From Bacteroidales bacterium UBA4772 (GTDB lineage Bacteria; Bacteroidota; Bacteroidia; Bacteroidales; VadinHA17): 64,000 bases of DNA. Within the stretch, counting starts at the first letter, position 1. The number at the start of each line of letters is the position of its first letter. The position numbers and the translations under genes are program-made. The stretch lies in the NCBI GenBank assembly GCA_002403305.1, contig DHHM01000010.1, positions 186,001 through 250,000 on the forward strand. Direction: 5' to 3'. The notes beneath the pieces were generated by a model. That model was given only the letters and a program-made list of their open reading frames with translations. It was not told the DNA's origin and did not search any database. Positions 33,511-43,128 of the stretch are shown here, piece by piece.

Positions 33511-33588
33511 TCGTCACCACTTCCGTCACCCCCACTAATGCAAAATCCCGCAGATCATTGATCTTGCGGGATTTGCGGTTTTAAGACG

Positions 33589-33600
<12 letters not shown>
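33511..33600. repeat. Island repeat R5 at the intact tRNA-Phe
   Basis: The reference copy: left arm TCGTCACCACTTCCGTCACC, terminator hairpin, TTTTAAGACGTGGTACCACCAG, continuing into the true tRNA-Phe rather than into the right arm found at R2-R4. Confidence 0.75.
33542..33574 (-). terminator. Terminator downstream of tRNA-Phe
   Basis: AAATCCCGC (33543-33551) pairs perfectly with GCGGGATTT (33566-33574) around a 14-base loop, 15 bases past the tRNA on the minus strand. The same hairpin is copied in R2 and R4. Confidence 0.7.
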
Positions 33601-33661
<61 letters not shown>

Positions 33662-33751
33662 ATTTTGGAGTGCAAATATACTGCATATTATATTTTCATG
33701 CAAGACCCCCCAGCCACTTTGCATAATTGTGCCTGACAACTCAATTCATGC

Positions 33752-33759
33752 TATCTTTG
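33752..33759 (+). promoter_or_regulatory. -7 box of the M16 peptidase gene
   Basis: TATCTTTG matches TAnnTTTG exactly and lies 19 bases before the ATG at 33779. A TTG at 33727-33729 is 22 bases upstream, slightly farther than usual. Confidence 0.55.
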
Positions 33760-33778
33760 TCCATTCTGAGAATCAGGC

Positions 33779-35017
33779 ATGGACCTCACATTTCATACAC
33801 TACCCAACGGCATAAGGCTGGTGCACTGCATGACTGCCAGCGAGGTGGCACACTGCGGCGTGATTATCAACGCCGGCTCACGCGATGAGCTTCCCGAAGA
33901 ACACGGCACCGCCCATTTTATCGAACATATGCTCTTCAAAGGTACAACACACCGTAAGTCGTTTCATATACTCAGCCGCCTCGAGGATGTCGGCGGCGAA
34001 CTGAATGCCTATACCACCAAGGAGGAGACCGCCATCCATGCCTCCTTCCTGAAGGAACACTATCCCCGCGCAACGGAACTGCTGGCGGACCTCCTCTTCT
34101 CATCCACCTTCCCCCCTGCGGAGATAGAGAAGGAAAAGGAGGTGGTCATGGAGGAGATCAACTCATATCTTGATAACCCCGCAGAATATATCTTTGACGA
34201 GTTCGAGGAATTGGTCTTCCCTGACCAGCCCATTGGAAGGAATATCCTTGGACGGCCGGAGACAGTGAAGTCCGTGACGGGTGAGTCGATACGCAAATTC
34301 ATTGCAAGAAACTATTCCACCTCAGAGATGGTCTTCTGCTCTGTGGGAGCCATCAGCCCGAAAAATATCACCGTGCTGTTTGAAAAGCATTTCGGCAGGA
34401 TCGTTGGCAGGGATGGCACCCGTCGGCAAAGGTCAGAGTACAGGTACAGACCGGTTACTTATGAGAAGAAAATGGATACCTTCCAGAACCATTGCATCAT
34501 CGGCAATATCGGCTATGACCTTCACCATACACGCCGGATGGGACTCTTCATGCTGAATAACATCCTGGGCGGACAGGGGATGAACTCGCGACTGAACCTC
34601 TCGCTCCGTGAAAAACGCGGGTATGCCTACAATGTGGAGTCGATGTATAACCCGTATACAGATACGGGTCTGATAACCATATACTTCGGTACTGACAGCC
34701 GTAACCTCGAAAAGAGCATCTCCCTCACCCGTACTGAACTTAAGAGGCTGCGCCGCCAGCCGTTGGGAACCCTCCAGCTCACCAAGGCCAAGAACCAGAT
34801 CAGGGGCTACCTGGCAAGGGCCTACGAGAACCACGAGAGCCTGATGCTCAGCCTGGGTAAGAGCCTGCTGATCTTTGACCGCATTGACACCATGGACACT
34901 ATCTTCCGCAAGATAGACGCGGTCACCGCCATCGAACTGACAGACATCGCCAGTGCAGTATTTGAGGAGGCTTCACTGTCAACCCTTATCTACAGGCAGA
35001 ATGGAGAAAAAGGCTGA
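33779..35017 (+). CDS. M16 family zinc peptidase (single-chain, soluble)
   Basis: 412-residue processing-peptidase-like M16 protein. HXXEH is seen as HFIEH (H46, E49, H50) in GTAHFIEHMLFKGT, and the distal glutamate ligand falls in the EKEKEVVMEEINSYLDNP stretch. No signal peptide, so probably cytosolic, unlike the lipoprotein M16 enzymes at the left end of the window. Length matches the YmxG/PqqF-like half-size class that dimerises. It overlaps the O-methyltransferase gene by 17 bases, so the two are co-translated. Confidence 0.92.
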   Translation: MDLTFHTLPNGIRLVHCMTASEVAHCGVIINAGSRDELPEEHGTAHFIEHMLFKGTTHRKSFHILSRLEDVGGELNAYTTKEETAIHASFLKEHYPRATELLADLLFSSTFPPAEIEKEKEVVMEEINSYLDNPAEYIFDEFEELVFPDQPIGRNILGRPETVKSVTGESIRKFIARNYSTSEMVFCSVGAISPKNITVLFEKHFGRIVGRDGTRRQRSEYRYRPVTYEKKMDTFQNHCIIGNIGYDLHHTRRMGLFMLNNILGGQGMNSRLNLSLREKRGYAYNVESMYNPYTDTGLITIYFGTDSRNLEKSISLTRTELKRLRRQPLGTLQLTKAKNQIRGYLARAYENHESLMLSLGKSLLIFDRIDTMDTIFRKIDAVTAIELTDIASAVFEEASLSTLIYRQNGEKG

Positions 35018-35633
35018 ACGCTACATCAGGGAACACAGCACGCCGGAGGATGAGGTGCTCGCGGAGCTTTACCGCCAGACTCATCTGTACGTGGTAAACC
35101 CGAACATGGCCTCGGGACACCTCCAGGGAAAATTACTCGAGATGATCTCCCATATGATACAACCCTCATATGTTCTTGAGATAGGCACTTACACAGGATA
35201 CTCGGCCATCTGCCTGGCACGCGGACTTGATCCCGGTGGAGAGTTGCATACCATCGAGTCAAACGACGAGCTTCACGAAATGAGTTCCCGCTATATTGCC
35301 CTTGCTGGGGTGGCTGACAGGGTGACACAGCATACCGGCAGGGCACAGGATATCATTCCAACCCTGAACTGCACCTTCGACCTGGTGTTCATTGACGGCG
35401 ACAAGCGCGAGTATTGCGAATACTACGATCTCGTTTTTGACAGGGTACGCAAGGACGGTTTCATTATCGCCGACAATGTTCTCTGGGGTGGTAAGATTGA
35501 CATGGAAGAGGCAGTGAAAGACCCTCAGGGAAATGGGATTGTGATGTTCAACGAGAAGATTCGCAGCGACGACCGCGTTGAAAAACTGATCCTGCCCCTT
35601 AGAGACGGGCTCATGATCATCCACAGGAAATAA
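35001..35633 (+). CDS. SAM-dependent O-methyltransferase (family 3)
   Basis: 210 residues from the ATG at 35001, the start giving normal family length. Class I SAM fold: VLEIGTYTGYSAICLARGL (motif I), the acidic end of strand 2 in LHTIESNDEL, and FDLVFIDGDKREYCEYYD, the catechol-O-methyltransferase-like metal-site region, followed by IIADNVLWGGKI. Substrate unknown; family members methylate catechols, caffeoyl-CoA or tRNA (TrmR-like). Overlaps the M16 gene by 17 bases. Confidence 0.9.
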   Translation: MEKKAERYIREHSTPEDEVLAELYRQTHLYVVNPNMASGHLQGKLLEMISHMIQPSYVLEIGTYTGYSAICLARGLDPGGELHTIESNDELHEMSSRYIALAGVADRVTQHTGRAQDIIPTLNCTFDLVFIDGDKREYCEYYDLVFDRVRKDGFIIADNVLWGGKIDMEEAVKDPQGNGIVMFNEKIRSDDRVEKLILPLRDGLMIIHRK

Positions 35634-35677
35634 GGTGGTACGGTTTTTGATCGCTAAAGAGAAATACAAGTACAATC

Positions 35678-35792
35678 ATGAAACCTCCATGTGTTACCAC
35701 ATACAAACACAAGTACATAAGAATCGGACACATGGAGGTTCTCCCGATAAACCGGGACAGGCTATCATACAAATGAAATAAATTATTATATG
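35678..35792 (+). repeat. Stem-loop leader element, copy C, before the SH3-like secreted protein
   Basis: Begins ATGAAACCTCCATGTGT and pairs with ACACATGGAGGTTC, as copies A/B begin ATGAAACTTGCAT and end ATGCAAGTTC; the stem bases differ but still pair. It then has an additional hairpin (CCCGATAAACCGGG), and a final stem ATCATA...TATGAT with AATGAAATA in the loop, ending at the start codon (35790). Confidence 0.65.
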
Positions 35793-36461
35793 ATGAAAAA
35801 AATAGCAGTTTCAATGCTTGCCCTCTTTGCGGGCATTGCAATAATGGCGCAGGATCTGCCCAGGGCAACCACCAAAGGGGCCGTCAGGCTCTTCGGCGAC
35901 AAGGATGACCTTACCTCGGTCTTAACGCTGATACCCGACGGCAGCACGGTGGAAGTGGTTACCGCTGACTCTATCTACACAAGAATACTGTTTGACGGGC
36001 TGGACGGCTTTGTCAGGTCCGACAGGCTGGGAGAGCTCCTCCCTGAAGCCGCACCCGTAACAGTACAAATGATGCCGCAAGCCGACCGGCCGGCAGATCA
36101 GCAGCCTGTTCAGCAGCCACAACCCCAATACCAGCAGGAGCAGCCACTGTACCGGCAGGAGCAGCCGCAGCAACCACAGTACCGGCAGGAGCAGCCACTG
36201 CCAGAAGAGGAGCAGTACTATGCTCCGGCAAACAGGTGGGAGGCTCTCGTGGACAAGTACGGCACCGACATCGGCAAGAGGCTCTACCAGCATAAGGTAT
36301 GGAAAGGCATCACCTCCGATATGGCACGCGACAGCTGGGGCAAGCCGGTGCAGATAAACCGCATGTACGTAGATCAGAGTGTTGAGGAAGAGTGGATCTA
36401 CTCAAAAAAATATCTCTACTTCAGAGACGGAATACTGGTCGACTGGGGACCTGTCAAATAG
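35790..36461 (+). CDS. Secreted SH3-like protein with glutamine/proline repeats
   Basis: 223 residues. A signal peptide (cleaved near IMAQ-DL, residue 21), then an SH3b-like domain (about 28-85: TTKGAVRLFGDKDDLTSVL...LFDGLDGFVRSDRLGEL), a low-complexity linker (about 95-150) built from repeats of QPQYRQEQPL type, and a C-terminal domain (about 155-223) with LYQHKVWKGITSDMARDSWGKPVQINRM, a fold seen in small Bacteroidota periplasmic proteins. Function unknown; SH3b suggests cell-wall contact. ATGs at 35790 and 35793 are both possible. Its start codon lies in the last arm of stem-loop element C. Confidence 0.8.
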   Translation: MMKKIAVSMLALFAGIAIMAQDLPRATTKGAVRLFGDKDDLTSVLTLIPDGSTVEVVTADSIYTRILFDGLDGFVRSDRLGELLPEAAPVTVQMMPQADRPADQQPVQQPQPQYQQEQPLYRQEQPQQPQYRQEQPLPEEEQYYAPANRWEALVDKYGTDIGKRLYQHKVWKGITSDMARDSWGKPVQINRMYVDQSVEEEWIYSKKYLYFRDGILVDWGPVK

Positions 36462-36519
36462 CAATTCTACTATCATCATACACCGGCACCTTCGCAGGTA
36501 CCGTCACCAAACAGTAAAC

Positions 36520-36533
36520 GCCCCCTTCGGGGC
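36520..36533 (+). terminator. Possible terminator after the SH3-like gene
   Basis: GCCCC..CTTC..GGGGC hairpin 58 bases after the stop codon, followed by a broken T-run (CTTTGCCGTTTC). Confidence 0.4.
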
Positions 36534-36553
36534 CTTTGCCGTTTCAGCCATAC

Positions 36554-36577
36554 TAAAAAAGGAAGCCTGATGCTTCC
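36554..36577 (-). terminator. Terminator downstream of tRNA-Gly
   Basis: GGAAGC/GCTTCC hairpin followed on the minus strand by a run of six T, 12 bases past the tRNA 3' end. Confidence 0.75.
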
Positions 36578-36587
36578 TGATTTCTTT

Positions 36588-36661
<74 letters not shown>

Positions 36662-36803
36662 AATTGTGACTGCAAAATTAATAATTTTTTTTTCACAACA
36701 AAATTGAATCTGAAGGGATGTTTAGACCTCCTTGCTGTTGACTATTCGCGAACAGTCAGTGAATAAAGATGCGCGGAGGCCGTAAAAATCTGATCCCTGA
36801 AAC

Positions 36804-39404
36804 TTACCTCAATAACTTCCGGATATTATAGAGCTTATTCAGGGCATCCATCGGCGTAAGATTGTCAAGGTCAAGTCCCATCAGCTCGTCGCGTATCTGC
36901 TTCAGCACCGGGTCATCAAGCTGGTAGATGCTCAGCTGGTATCCCTCGCGGTGCGCCGCTATCTCCTCCACAGGCTTGCCGAGACTCTTCCCTCCCCTGC
37001 CCTCCTCGAGCATCCTGAGTATCTCGTCGGCACGTCCCACGACGCTCTTGGGCATCCCGGCCATCCGCGCCACGTGGATCCCGAAGCTGTGCTCGCTACC
37101 TCCCCTCTTCAGCTTCCTGAGGAATATAACCCTGTTATCGAGCTCCCTGATTGAGACATTGTAGTTCCTGACCCTGGCAAAGGTGTTCTCCATCTCATTA
37201 AGCTCATGGTAGTGCGTGGCGAAGAGGGTCTTGGCCCTGCGGCGGCTCTCATGGATATACTCGACCATGGCCCAGGCTATGGAGATGCCGTCATAGGTGC
37301 TTGTCCCCCTGCCGATCTCGTCGAGGAGTATCAGGCTGCGGTCGGAGATGTTGTTCAGTATACTCGCCGCCTCATTCATCTCAACCATGAAGGTCGACTC
37401 GCCCAGCGACAGGTTGTCGGAGGCGCCCACCCTGGTGAATATTTTGTCTATGATCCCTATGCGCGCCTCCCGTGCCGGGACGAAACACCCGGCCTGTGCC
37501 ATGATCACAATGAGCGCCGTCTGCCGCAGCAGGGCCGATTTACCCGACATGTTAGGCCCGGTGAGTATTATCACCTGCTGATCGTTGTTGTCAAGCCACA
37601 GGTCGTTGGGCACATAGGGTTCATCAGGAGGCAGTTGCTTCTCTATGACAGGATGGCGGCCCTCTTTTATGTCAAGCACAAAACTGTCATCAAGCAGGGG
37701 CCTTTTGTATCCGTTCTCTGCCGAGACGGCAGCAAATGAGCGAAGGCAGTCGAGCCTGCCCACAGCAGCAGCGTCGGCCTGCATCAGTGCGATGTAGGGG
37801 GTGAGTGAGGATATCAGCTCAATGAACAGCGATGTCTCGAGTTCGAGTATCTTCTCTCCGGCGCCGAGGATCTTGCTCTCATACTCCTTCAGCTCCTCGG
37901 TGATATACCTCTCGGCACTCACCAGCGTCTGCTTGCGGATCCAGTCGGACGGCACTTTGTCCTTATGGGTGTTGCGCACCTCGATATAATAGCCGAAAAC
38001 ATTGTTGTAGCTTATCTTGAGCGAGCTTATCCCTGTGCGCTGGCTCTCTCTCTGCTGCAGCTCATTGAGGTAATCCTTACCGCCGTAATATATTTCGCGA
38101 AGCTCATCGAGCTCCTTCGACACCCCCTCGGCGATGACATTGCCTTTGTTCACGGCTGCCGGTGGGTCTGGGGTCAGCGTCTGCCCGATGTGGTCAGAGA
38201 GCTCGGGACAGGGATCCAGTCCCGCCGCCAGCGACACGAGCGGCTGGCATCCGGTGTCTGTGCATACTCTCCGTAGCTCACCGATGGCTGTCAGCGCCCG
38301 CCGTATCTGAGCCATCTCGCGCGGTGTAACCTTCCCCACGGCAGCCTTGCTCAGCAGCCGTTCGAGGTCGCCCACCTCCCTGATAAGCTCATCAACGGTC
38401 TCGACTATGCCGCTGCTGGCCATGAGAAACTCAACAATATCAAGCCTGGCATTCAGCACGTCTATGTCCTTGAGAGGAAGCGAGATCCATCGCTTCATCA
38501 TGCGCCCGCCCATGGGCGAGAGCGTGCGGTCGACGATGTCAAGCAGCGTCTTTGCCCCTTCATACGGCGAGTGGAACAGTTCGAGGTTCCGTACCGTGAA
38601 CCGGTCGAGCCATACATACTTCTCCTCCTCAATGCGCGAGATATGGTTTATGTGACTCAGGTTCTCATGCCGGGTCATGTCGAGATAGTAGAGTATCGCT
38701 CCGGCGGCGATGATGCCGTTGGCCAGACCCTGAATGCCAAAGCCCTTCAGCGAGGTGGTGCCGAACTGCTTGAGCAGCCTCTCGGTGGCAGTACCGGGAG
38801 TGAATATCCAGTCGTCAAGCTTGTAGGTGTAAAAGCGGCTGCCGAACTTCTCACGGAACAGGTCGGTCCTGCGCTTCTCAAAGAGCACCTCACGGGGCTG
38901 GAAGTTATTCAGTATCTGCTCCACATGTGATGTGTCGCCTTCGGTGACGTAAAACTCTCCCGTTGAGACATCAAGCAGCGCCACCCCCACCGCCTGCCTG
39001 TCGAAATGCAGTGCAGCCAGGAAGTTATTCTCCTTGTGATCAAGCACGTTGTCGCTGAATGAGACCCCCGGCGTTATAAGCTCGGTGATACCCCTCCTGA
39101 CTATTTTCTTCGTCAGCTTCGGATCCTCCAGCTGCTCACAGATAGCCACCCTCTGCCCTGCCCTGACAAGTCGCGGCAGGTAAGTGTCAAGAGCGTGATA
39201 CGGGAAGCCGGCAAGCTCGACAGAGCTGGCAGCACCGTTGGCACGCCTGGTGAGGGTTATTCCCAGTATCTCCGAAGCCCGGATGGCATCCTCCCCAAAG
39301 GTCTCGTAGAAATCACCCACCCTGAAGAGGAGTATCGCATCAGGGTGCTTGGCCTTGACGGCATAATACTGCTTCATCAGCGGTGTTTCAACATATTTGT
39401 GCAT
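36804..39404 (-). CDS. mutS: DNA mismatch repair protein MutS
   Basis: About 866 residues, normal MutS length. The N-terminal mismatch-binding motif [14 protein letters not shown] (the F-x-E wedge) is present, and the C-terminal ATPase has Walker [16 protein letters not shown], Walker B region [17 protein letters not shown] and the signature [10 protein letters not shown]. MutS homodimers recognise base mismatches in DNA and recruit MutL. The ATG at 39404 ([14 protein letters not shown]) fits the family better than that at 39413. Single gene, not in an obvious operon. Confidence 0.97.
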   Translation of the reverse strand: MHKYVETPLMKQYYAVKAKHPDAILLFRVGDFYETFGEDAIRASEILGITLTRRANGAASSVELAGFPYHALDTYLPRLVRAGQRVAICEQLEDPKLTKKIVRRGITELITPGVSFSDNVLDHKENNFLAALHFDRQAVGVALLDVSTGEFYVTEGDTSHVEQILNNFQPREVLFEKRRTDLFREKFGSRFYTYKLDDWIFTPGTATERLLKQFGTTSLKGFGIQGLANGIIAAGAILYYLDMTRHENLSHINHISRIEEEKYVWLDRFTVRNLELFHSPYEGAKTLLDIVDRTLSPMGGRMMKRWISLPLKDIDVLNARLDIVEFLMASSGIVETVDELIREVGDLERLLSKAAVGKVTPREMAQIRRALTAIGELRRVCTDTGCQPLVSLAAGLDPCPELSDHIGQTLTPDPPAAVNKGNVIAEGVSKELDELREIYYGGKDYLNELQQRESQRTGISSLKISYNNVFGYYIEVRNTHKDKVPSDWIRKQTLVSAERYITEELKEYESKILGAGEKILELETSLFIELISSLTPYIALMQADAAAVGRLDCLRSFAAVSAENGYKRPLLDDSFVLDIKEGRHPVIEKQLPPDEPYVPNDLWLDNNDQQVIILTGPNMSGKSALLRQTALIVIMAQAGCFVPAREARIGIIDKIFTRVGASDNLSLGESTFMVEMNEAASILNNISDRSLILLDEIGRGTSTYDGISIAWAMVEYIHESRRRAKTLFATHYHELNEMENTFARVRNYNVSIRELDNRVIFLRKLKRGGSEHSFGIHVARMAGMPKSVVGRADEILRMLEEGRGGKSLGKPVEEIAAHREGYQLSIYQLDDPVLKQIRDELMGLDLDNLTPMDALNKLYNIRKLLR

Positions 39405-39513
39405 CTGGGACATCTGCGGCGTGTGGCTTCTGCTCTTGCGAAAACAAAATTAAGAATCTCCTTCAACTTAAGTATAACTTTTATCATAAATACTCCCAAA
39501 GAGTTTCCGTACA

Positions 39514-39543
39514 TTTGTTTTGCAGCAATCAGCAATAACTTTG
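39514..39543 (+). promoter_or_regulatory. Promoter of the saccharopine dehydrogenase-family gene
   Basis: TTTG (39514-39517), an 18-base spacer and TAACTTTG (39536-39543), a strong match to the Bacteroidota pattern, 37 bases before the ATG. Confidence 0.7.
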
Positions 39544-39580
39544 CCCGGATGGCTCTGCATAATAAATCACAGTAAACAAA

Positions 39581-40924
39581 ATGAACAAGATGAAAAAAGT
39601 ACTTATTCTCGGTGCCGGCCTGGTGTCAAAGCCCATGGTTGAGTACCTGCTTGAAGAAGGTTTCGAAGTAATAATCGCCACACGGACGAAAGAGAAGGCA
39701 GACAAGCTGCTTGGCGGTCACAGGAACGGGAGATCGCTGGCATGGATGACTGACGACATGGATACCCTCAATACGATGGTCAGGGACAGTGATCTCACCG
39801 TCAGCCTCCTGCCGTACAGGTATCATGTTGACGTCGCCAAGCTCTGTCTGAAGCACAGGAAGCCGCTTGTGACTACCTCTTATGTGTCACCGGCGATGCA
39901 GGAGCTACACGACGACGCCGTGAAAGCCGGTGTGATACTGCTCAATGAGGCCGGCCTCGACCCGGGCATCGATCATATGTCGGCCATGCGCATCATAGAT
40001 ACTGTCAGGGAGCGCGGCGGCAAGATCGAGGAGTTCTACTCACTCTGCGGAGCACTGCCTGCCCCCGAGTACGCCACCAACCCGCTTGGTTATAAGTTCT
40101 CGTGGAGCCCGAAGGGGGTGGTACTTGCCAGTCGCAACGGAGCCTCCTATCTGAAGCACGGAAAAATTGTCACCGTGGAACCAATCAACCTCTTCAAGGA
40201 CAGGTTCTCACACTTCTTCCCGGGAGTGGGCGAACTGGAGGTCTACCCGAACCGCGACTCGGTAAGCTATGTTGATATCTACGGCCTGAAGGGTATCAGT
40301 ACGATGTACCGCGGCACATTCAGGTTCAGGGGATGGTGCGAGACGCTTGACCTGATGAAGGCTATTGGACTGATAGATGACGGCGACATCGATTATACAG
40401 GGAAGACCTTCCGGCAGTTCGTAGCTGATAGGGCAGGCCTCCCGGGTAACGACCTCAGGGAAGAGCTTAAGGCGAAACCCTGTCTCGAGGCGACGGAGAG
40501 GGCTCTTGATGCGTTCGAGTGGCTGGGCCTCTTCAGCGACACAGTCATGGGCTACGCAGTGACCTCACCCTATGAGATCACCTCAGACCTGATGATAAAG
40601 AAGATGTGGCTTGGCGACGATGAGCGCGACATGATAGTGATGCAACACCTCTTCCTGGCCTCGTTCCACGACGGAAGAACAGAGGTTATCAGCTCGAGGA
40701 TGCTCGACTTCGGCAGTCCCGCAACCAACACCTCCATAGCACGCACTGTAGCACTGCCAGCAGCCATGGCAGTGAAGCAGATACTCACCGGCAAGATAAC
40801 CCTGCACGGCGTCTACCGTCCGGTGCTGCCCGAGATCTATAACCCGATACTCGACGAGCTTGAGCTCAACGGCATCACCATGGAGGAAGAGTACGGACTG
40901 CCGGCAGAACAGATGATAAAATAA
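39581..40924 (+). CDS. Saccharopine dehydrogenase-family protein
   Basis: 447 residues of the saccharopine dehydrogenase (NADP+, L-glutamate-forming, LYS9-like) fold: Rossmann GAGLVSKPMVEYLLEEGFEV at the start, then VTTSYVSPAMQELHDDAVKAGVILLNEAGLDPGIDHMSAM, the family signature. Members act in lysine catabolism through saccharopine or, in bacteria, in carboxyspermidine and related amine synthesis; the EAGLDPGIDHM form is closest to true saccharopine reductases. Cytosolic. ATGs at 39581 and 39590 are both plausible. No lysine-ketoglutarate reductase neighbour is present, so the reaction is not proven. Confidence 0.88.
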   Translation: MNKMKKVLILGAGLVSKPMVEYLLEEGFEVIIATRTKEKADKLLGGHRNGRSLAWMTDDMDTLNTMVRDSDLTVSLLPYRYHVDVAKLCLKHRKPLVTTSYVSPAMQELHDDAVKAGVILLNEAGLDPGIDHMSAMRIIDTVRERGGKIEEFYSLCGALPAPEYATNPLGYKFSWSPKGVVLASRNGASYLKHGKIVTVEPINLFKDRFSHFFPGVGELEVYPNRDSVSYVDIYGLKGISTMYRGTFRFRGWCETLDLMKAIGLIDDGDIDYTGKTFRQFVADRAGLPGNDLREELKAKPCLEATERALDAFEWLGLFSDTVMGYAVTSPYEITSDLMIKKMWLGDDERDMIVMQHLFLASFHDGRTEVISSRMLDFGSPATNTSIARTVALPAAMAVKQILTGKITLHGVYRPVLPEIYNPILDELELNGITMEEEYGLPAEQMIK

Positions 40925-41003
40925 TCCAGTAACACTGACCGGTGGATCCCGGAGTCCTTGAACTGATGCGTTGATCTGCAAAATCCGGGGCAGGGTAAAA
41001 TCT

Positions 41004-41720
41004 TCAGAACTTGAGATAAAAATCTTTTGTGAGGGAGACATACTCATCAGAGTATTGATGTCTCCCTCCCTCTTCTATCACCATCGACGATTCCTCACAG
41101 GCCGCCGTTGCTCCCCGCTTCAGGGACATCAGTACTCTTTCCGGCGGCAGTTCTGGTGTTGGCCTGACAAGCAGCCTCCTGATGCAGTGCAGGTCGTGTG
41201 CTGCGGCGGCTACAGCAAATCGCTCAGCCTCATTCCCCGGCAGCACAAGGTGAAGTGTGCCGGCAGTCGCCAGGAGCCTGGGGGCAGCTTGGGCAATATC
41301 ATCGTAGCTTATGCTGACATTGTGTCTCGCCCGCGCCTTGCCCTCGTCGGGATTGAGCAATGAATCAGCAAAATAAGGCGGATTTATAATGATCGCATCG
41401 AAGAGCAGGCCGACATCAGGCCGATAATCCTGGAGGGTGGTATTATAAAGAGTCAGCCGCTCATGCCAGGGACTCGCCGCAAAATTTAATCCCGCCTGCA
41501 TGAAGGAGCTGCCGTCAGGTTCGATGGCAACGATTTTGGCAGCTGACCTCTGGGCCGCCATCAGAGCGAGTATCCCCGTTCCGGTGCCGATATCCAGCAC
41601 CGTGCGACAGCCTCCCAAATCCGCCCATGCTCCCAGCAGCACGCTGTCGGTGGTAACCTTAAACGCTGCATACTGCTGGTTCACCGTAAACAGTTTGAAT
41701 GTGAAATAATTGTTAGACAT
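41004..41720 (-). CDS. tRNA1(Val) (adenine(37)-N6)-methyltransferase
   Basis: 238 residues. Class I SAM fold with VLDIGTGTGILALMAAQRS (motif I) and the N6-adenine methyltransferase catalytic motif NPPY in IIINPPYFADSLLNPDEG, matching TrmN6/YfiC, including the LNPDEGKARARHNVSISYDDI stretch. It methylates A37 of tRNA-Val. Cytosolic. High-GC codon use fits the backbone. It stands next to the TIGR02757 fragment. Confidence 0.9.
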   Translation of the reverse strand: MSNNYFTFKLFTVNQQYAAFKVTTDSVLLGAWADLGGCRTVLDIGTGTGILALMAAQRSAAKIVAIEPDGSSFMQAGLNFAASPWHERLTLYNTTLQDYRPDVGLLFDAIIINPPYFADSLLNPDEGKARARHNVSISYDDIAQAAPRLLATAGTLHLVLPGNEAERFAVAAAAHDLHCIRRLLVRPTPELPPERVLMSLKRGATAACEESSMVIEEGGRHQYSDEYVSLTKDFYLKF

Positions 41721-41787
41721 CCCTGATCCTCCGATTGCCTGGTTTTATTCCACAACAAAGATACAATGCCTGATGGCAGAATGTTTT

Positions 41788-42057
41788 TCAGAAATGCTCA
41801 AACACCCCCAGCCCGAAGAGGGCGAAGTCATATCTGACCGGGTCGGCAGGATCCATAGCGCGGAGGGCGGCATCGAGTTCGGCAACAGCCTTTGCATCAT
41901 TCTGTTTGCGGGTTAGCAGTCCCAGCCTGCGCGCCACGTTGCCGGAATGCACATCCGGCGGGCAGGAGAGAACAGCCGGAGGTACAGATGTCCAGATCCC
42001 GAAATCAACACCCCGGTCATCCCTGCGTACCATCCACCTGAGGAACATGTTGATACG
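41788..42057 (-). pseudogene. TIGR02757 (DUF2400) family protein, C-terminal fragment
   Basis: About 90 codons, RINMFLRWMVRRDDRGVDFGIWTSV...SCPPDVHSGNVARRLGLLTRKQNDAKAV...YDFALFGLGVFEHF, the conserved C-terminal third of TIGR02757 proteins, which are about 255 residues long. The N-terminal two thirds are missing: upstream of RINMF the sequence turns AT-rich and non-homologous at about 42058. GC content and codons match the backbone, so this is the native copy, cut by insertion of foreign DNA. Confidence 0.8.
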
Positions 42058-42121
42058 GATAATTAAGGTAGCATGATTATTAATCATATTCCCTTATTTT
42101 TATGATGCCCAATTTAAGGAG

Positions 42122-42892
42122 ATGAAGTTTAAAAAGCATGAACTAAAGGAGTTTCTTGATGAAAAGGTTGAACTATTTAACAGACCTGCATTCATCGAAT
42201 CTGATCCTATAAGCATCCCGCATTTATATTCAAAAAAGGAAGATATAGAGATTTCAGGTTTTCTGGCAGCAACTATTGCCTGGGGTAACCGGAAGATGAT
42301 TCTCAGAAATGCGAACCGGATGATGGAACTCATCGATCATTCGCCATACGAATTCATAATGAATTTAAGCAATGATGAAATAGAAATGATCGAAGGGTTT
42401 GTCCACAGGACGTTCAATTCGACCGATTTGATCTATTTTCTAAAAGCCTAGCAAAATATTTACAGACACAAGGGTGGCCTTGAAACTATCTTCAAAACAT
42501 ATCAGACCTCAGATTCACTCCAGCCTGCTATCCATAAGTTCCACAAAATATTCTTTGAACTTTCTCATGAAAAAAGAACGGAGAGGCACGTTTCGGATCC
42601 ATACAAGGGTTCAGCGGCAAAGAAGTTAAATATGTATCTTCGGTGGATGATAAGGAATGACAACCGGGGAGTGGATTTCGGTATTTGGAAAACTATTCCG
42701 CCATCCATCCTTTCATGCCCCATTGACATTCACTCCGGCAACGTAGCAAGAAAACTTGGGCTGTTAAAGCGTAAGCAAAATGACTCAAAGGCGGTCATCG
42801 AACTTGATATATATCTACGCTCATTGGATAAGCAGGATCCTGTTAAATACGACTTTGCCTTATTTGGCCTGGGTGTTTTCGAAAAATTCTAA
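42122..42892 (+). pseudogene. TIGR02757 (DUF2400) family protein, AT-rich copy with an amber codon
   Basis: A full-length homologue (256 codons) in the opposite orientation to the native fragment, starting 64 bases from it. It reads MKFKKHELKEFLDEKVELFN... to ...STDLIYFLKA, meets TAG at 42449-42451, then continues in the same frame QNIYRHKGGLETIF...to YDFALFGLGVFEKF. One nonsense change (probably from TTG leucine) is the only visible lesion. The C-terminal third is about 70 percent identical to the native fragment but AT-rich, so it came from a different lineage. Function of the family is unknown. Confidence 0.82.
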
Positions 42893-43093
42893 CACTTCCT
42901 TTTTAATAAGACTTAAAATACCTGGTGTTATTACTGGTATTCAAACAACTTTTAACCACTATCGAAACAAAATCCCTTATGAGGTTAATAAGTAATAAAC
43001 ATGATTCAGTCAATAAAAGCAAATCTGGTTGGTCAAGGCCGAAGCTATACTGACGTCTTACTTCAATACTTAGTAACTGTCACAAAATAAATG

Positions 43094-43124
43094 TTGCAAT
43101 ATAAGAAATTATTTCTTATATTTG
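43094..43124 (+). promoter_or_regulatory. Transposase promoter with overlapping palindrome
   Basis: TTG (43094-43096), 20-base spacer, TATATTTG (43117-43124), 4 bases before the ATG at 43129. The spacer and -7 box form a palindrome, TATAAGAAATTATTTCTTATA, which could be an operator or a hairpin limiting transposase expression. Confidence 0.6.
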
Positions 43125-43128
43125 CTGC

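Noticed and set aside
36115..36210. Glutamine/proline codon repeats as a DNA repeat element
   Set aside because: They lie in frame within the SH3-like protein and are simply a low-complexity linker.
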